In this document: piece after piece, positions 63,099 to 64,000 of the stretch
Layout: every line of letters starts with the position of its first letter
Position numbering within the stretch: position 1 is the first letter of the stretch
Assembly: GCA_965205225.1 (NCBI GenBank)
Contig: CBDBFZ010000002.1
Span: 744,001 to 808,000, forward strand
Reading direction: 5' to 3'
DNA: 64,000 nucleotides
Source: Litorimonas sp965205225
GTDB lineage: Bacteria > Pseudomonadota > Alphaproteobacteria > Caulobacterales > Maricaulaceae
Notes under the pieces: generated by a model
What the model was told of the DNA's origin: nothing
What the model saw: only the letters and a program-made list of their open reading frames with translations
The model's database searches: none
Program-made: the position numbers and the translations under genes

Positions 63099-64000
63099 AT
63101 GTTTGAACAGAGCGAAACGGACCCTCTCAGCATGGATGATATTCTAGGCTTAAACGCTGGCACGACCAGCATGGATGCCACCAAGGCGAACGCCACTAAT
63201 GCCACTGTCAGGGATGATGTGAAGGACCGCTATAGTGCGGGGGCTCAGGCCGCCGAAGCGGCGCTTTGCTGCCCGATCGATTATGATCCGCAATATCTGA
63301 AAATTATCCCGCAGGATGTGCTCGAACGCGATTATGGCTGCGGTGACCCGTCTCGTTATGTCCGCACGGGCGATATAGTGCTTGATCTGGGCTCAGGTGG
63401 CGGGAAAATCTGTTTCATTGCCTCCCAGATTGTCGGTCCAGAAGGCCGCGTCATCGGAGTCGACATGACGGATGAAATGCTCGATCTTGCACGCGCGAAT
63501 GCCCCGGTGATTGCGGAGCGCATCGGTTACGCGAATGTCGAGTTTCGGCGAGGACATATTGAGGATTTGAAGCTCGATCATGACCGCTTGAATGAATGGC
63601 TCTCCGCTAATCCTGTTACTGACGCCAATGGGCTGGACGCGATGGAGGCGGAACAGCTTCGATTGCGCACAGAGCTGCCGATGATCCCGGATAATAGTGT
63701 TGATGTTATCGTGTCCAATTGCGTGCTCAACCTTGTCTCCGATACCAAAAAACAGCAGCTATTTTCAGAGATGTTCCGCGTGCTGAAGGTGGGCGGGCGG
63801 ATCGCTGTGTCCGACATCCTGTCTGATGAGGACAGTCCTGACGACATGAAACAGGATGCGCGGCTCTGGTCCGGCTGTATTTCAGGCGCGCTGCGTGAAG
63901 ACCATTTCGCCGAAGCTCTGGAAATAGCCGGTTTTCACGGCATCATGCTAGACAAATGGGAGGCCGAACCTTGGCAGATTGTCGAAGGAATCGAATTCCG
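63099..64000 (+). CDS. SAM-dependent methyltransferase, ArsM-like (cut by window end)
   Basis: At least 300 residues, ATG at 63099, running off the window. AALCCPIDYDPQYLKIIPQD, with a CC pair, then ERDYGCGDPSRYV, the SAM-binding loop VLDLGSGGGKICFIASQIVG, and VSNCVLNLVSDTKK. The Cys pair and this order recall arsenite methyltransferases of the arsenosugar type; methylation of another substrate is possible. C-terminal half, including the last conserved Cys, cannot be judged fully. Confidence 0.75.
   Translation, partial: MFEQSETDPLSMDDILGLNAGTTSMDATKANATNATVRDDVKDRYSAGAQAAEAALCCPIDYDPQYLKIIPQDVLERDYGCGDPSRYVRTGDIVLDLGSGGGKICFIASQIVGPEGRVIGVDMTDEMLDLARANAPVIAERIGYANVEFRRGHIEDLKLDHDRLNEWLSANPVTDANGLDAMEAEQLRLRTELPMIPDNSVDVIVSNCVLNLVSDTKKQQLFSEMFRVLKVGGRIAVSDILSDEDSPDDMKQDARLWSGCISGALREDHFAEALEIAGFHGIMLDKWEAEPWQIVEGIEF

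Overview
The window looks like a chromosomal segment of an alphaproteobacterium, most plausibly a Caulobacterales/Hyphomonadaceae-type marine relative. That is an inference from gene content: the ATP12 chaperone, a DUF983 protein, an FtsY with a very long charged N-terminus, a short type II-C Cas9, and IS5/IS427, IS1595, IS481 and IS1182 elements. The placement at family level is weak.

Layout. 1-3.7 kb: an IS1595 element carrying a nested IS5, cobU/cobP, and a small lipoprotein gene split by an IS3 element. 3.7-15 kb (minus strand): one compact operon with nearly all branched-chain amino acid genes, in transcription order ilvD-ilvC-ilvB-small ORF-ilvN-leuA-leuC-leuD-leuB-ilvA. It is preceded by a 58-codon leader ORF with a Leu/Val/Ile-dense end and a perfect intrinsic terminator just before ilvD, which looks like a transcription attenuator. 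15-17.4 kb: metX-metB behind a SAM-I riboswitch. 17.4-27 kb: DUF983, two acyl-CoA dehydrogenases and a MerR regulator, mixed with many broken genes (uracil-DNA glycosylase end, DUF1304, TetR, SDR, Sel1/coiled-coil protein) and IS481 debris. 27-35.7 kb: GNAT, POT transporter, RibF, MaoC-type hydratase, HAD phosphatase, GFA protein, integrase debris, a racemase and an acyl-CoA ligase.

36.2-48.2 kb: a type II-C CRISPR-Cas locus. A tracrRNA with promoter and terminator lies on the minus strand, divergent from cas9-cas1-cas2 on the plus strand, followed by a 38-spacer array (36-nt repeats, 30-nt spacers) whose orientation, judged from the tracrRNA, is minus. Cas9 has lost the RuvC-III motif through an internal deletion with a frameshift, while Cas1, Cas2 and the repeats look intact. 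At least 16 of 38 spacers fall into six groups that match the same or overlapping protospacers with mostly synonymous codon changes, so the array recorded repeated encounters with diverging relatives of the same phages. The far end of the array was broken by an IS5 that landed in the CTAG of a repeat and by an IS3; decayed repeat copies persist to 48.16 kb, beyond an IS1182.

48.5-64 kb: ordinary housekeeping genes (DegP-type protease, CrcB, RluC-type pseudouridine synthase, ATP12, KefC-type antiporter, ECF sigma factor, GbsR-type regulator, MtaB, FtsY), then more IS debris, a gamma-glutamylcyclotransferase-like protein, a TRIC/UPF0126 channel and a methyltransferase cut by the window end.

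Functional logic: the ilv-leu operon and metX-metB are biosynthetic units with RNA-level control; the acyl-CoA dehydrogenases, MerR, MaoC and ligase point to fatty or branched-chain acid catabolism; the CRISPR locus may still be able to acquire spacers but looks unable to cleave. Insertion sequences and pseudogenes are dense throughout, suggesting ongoing gene decay.
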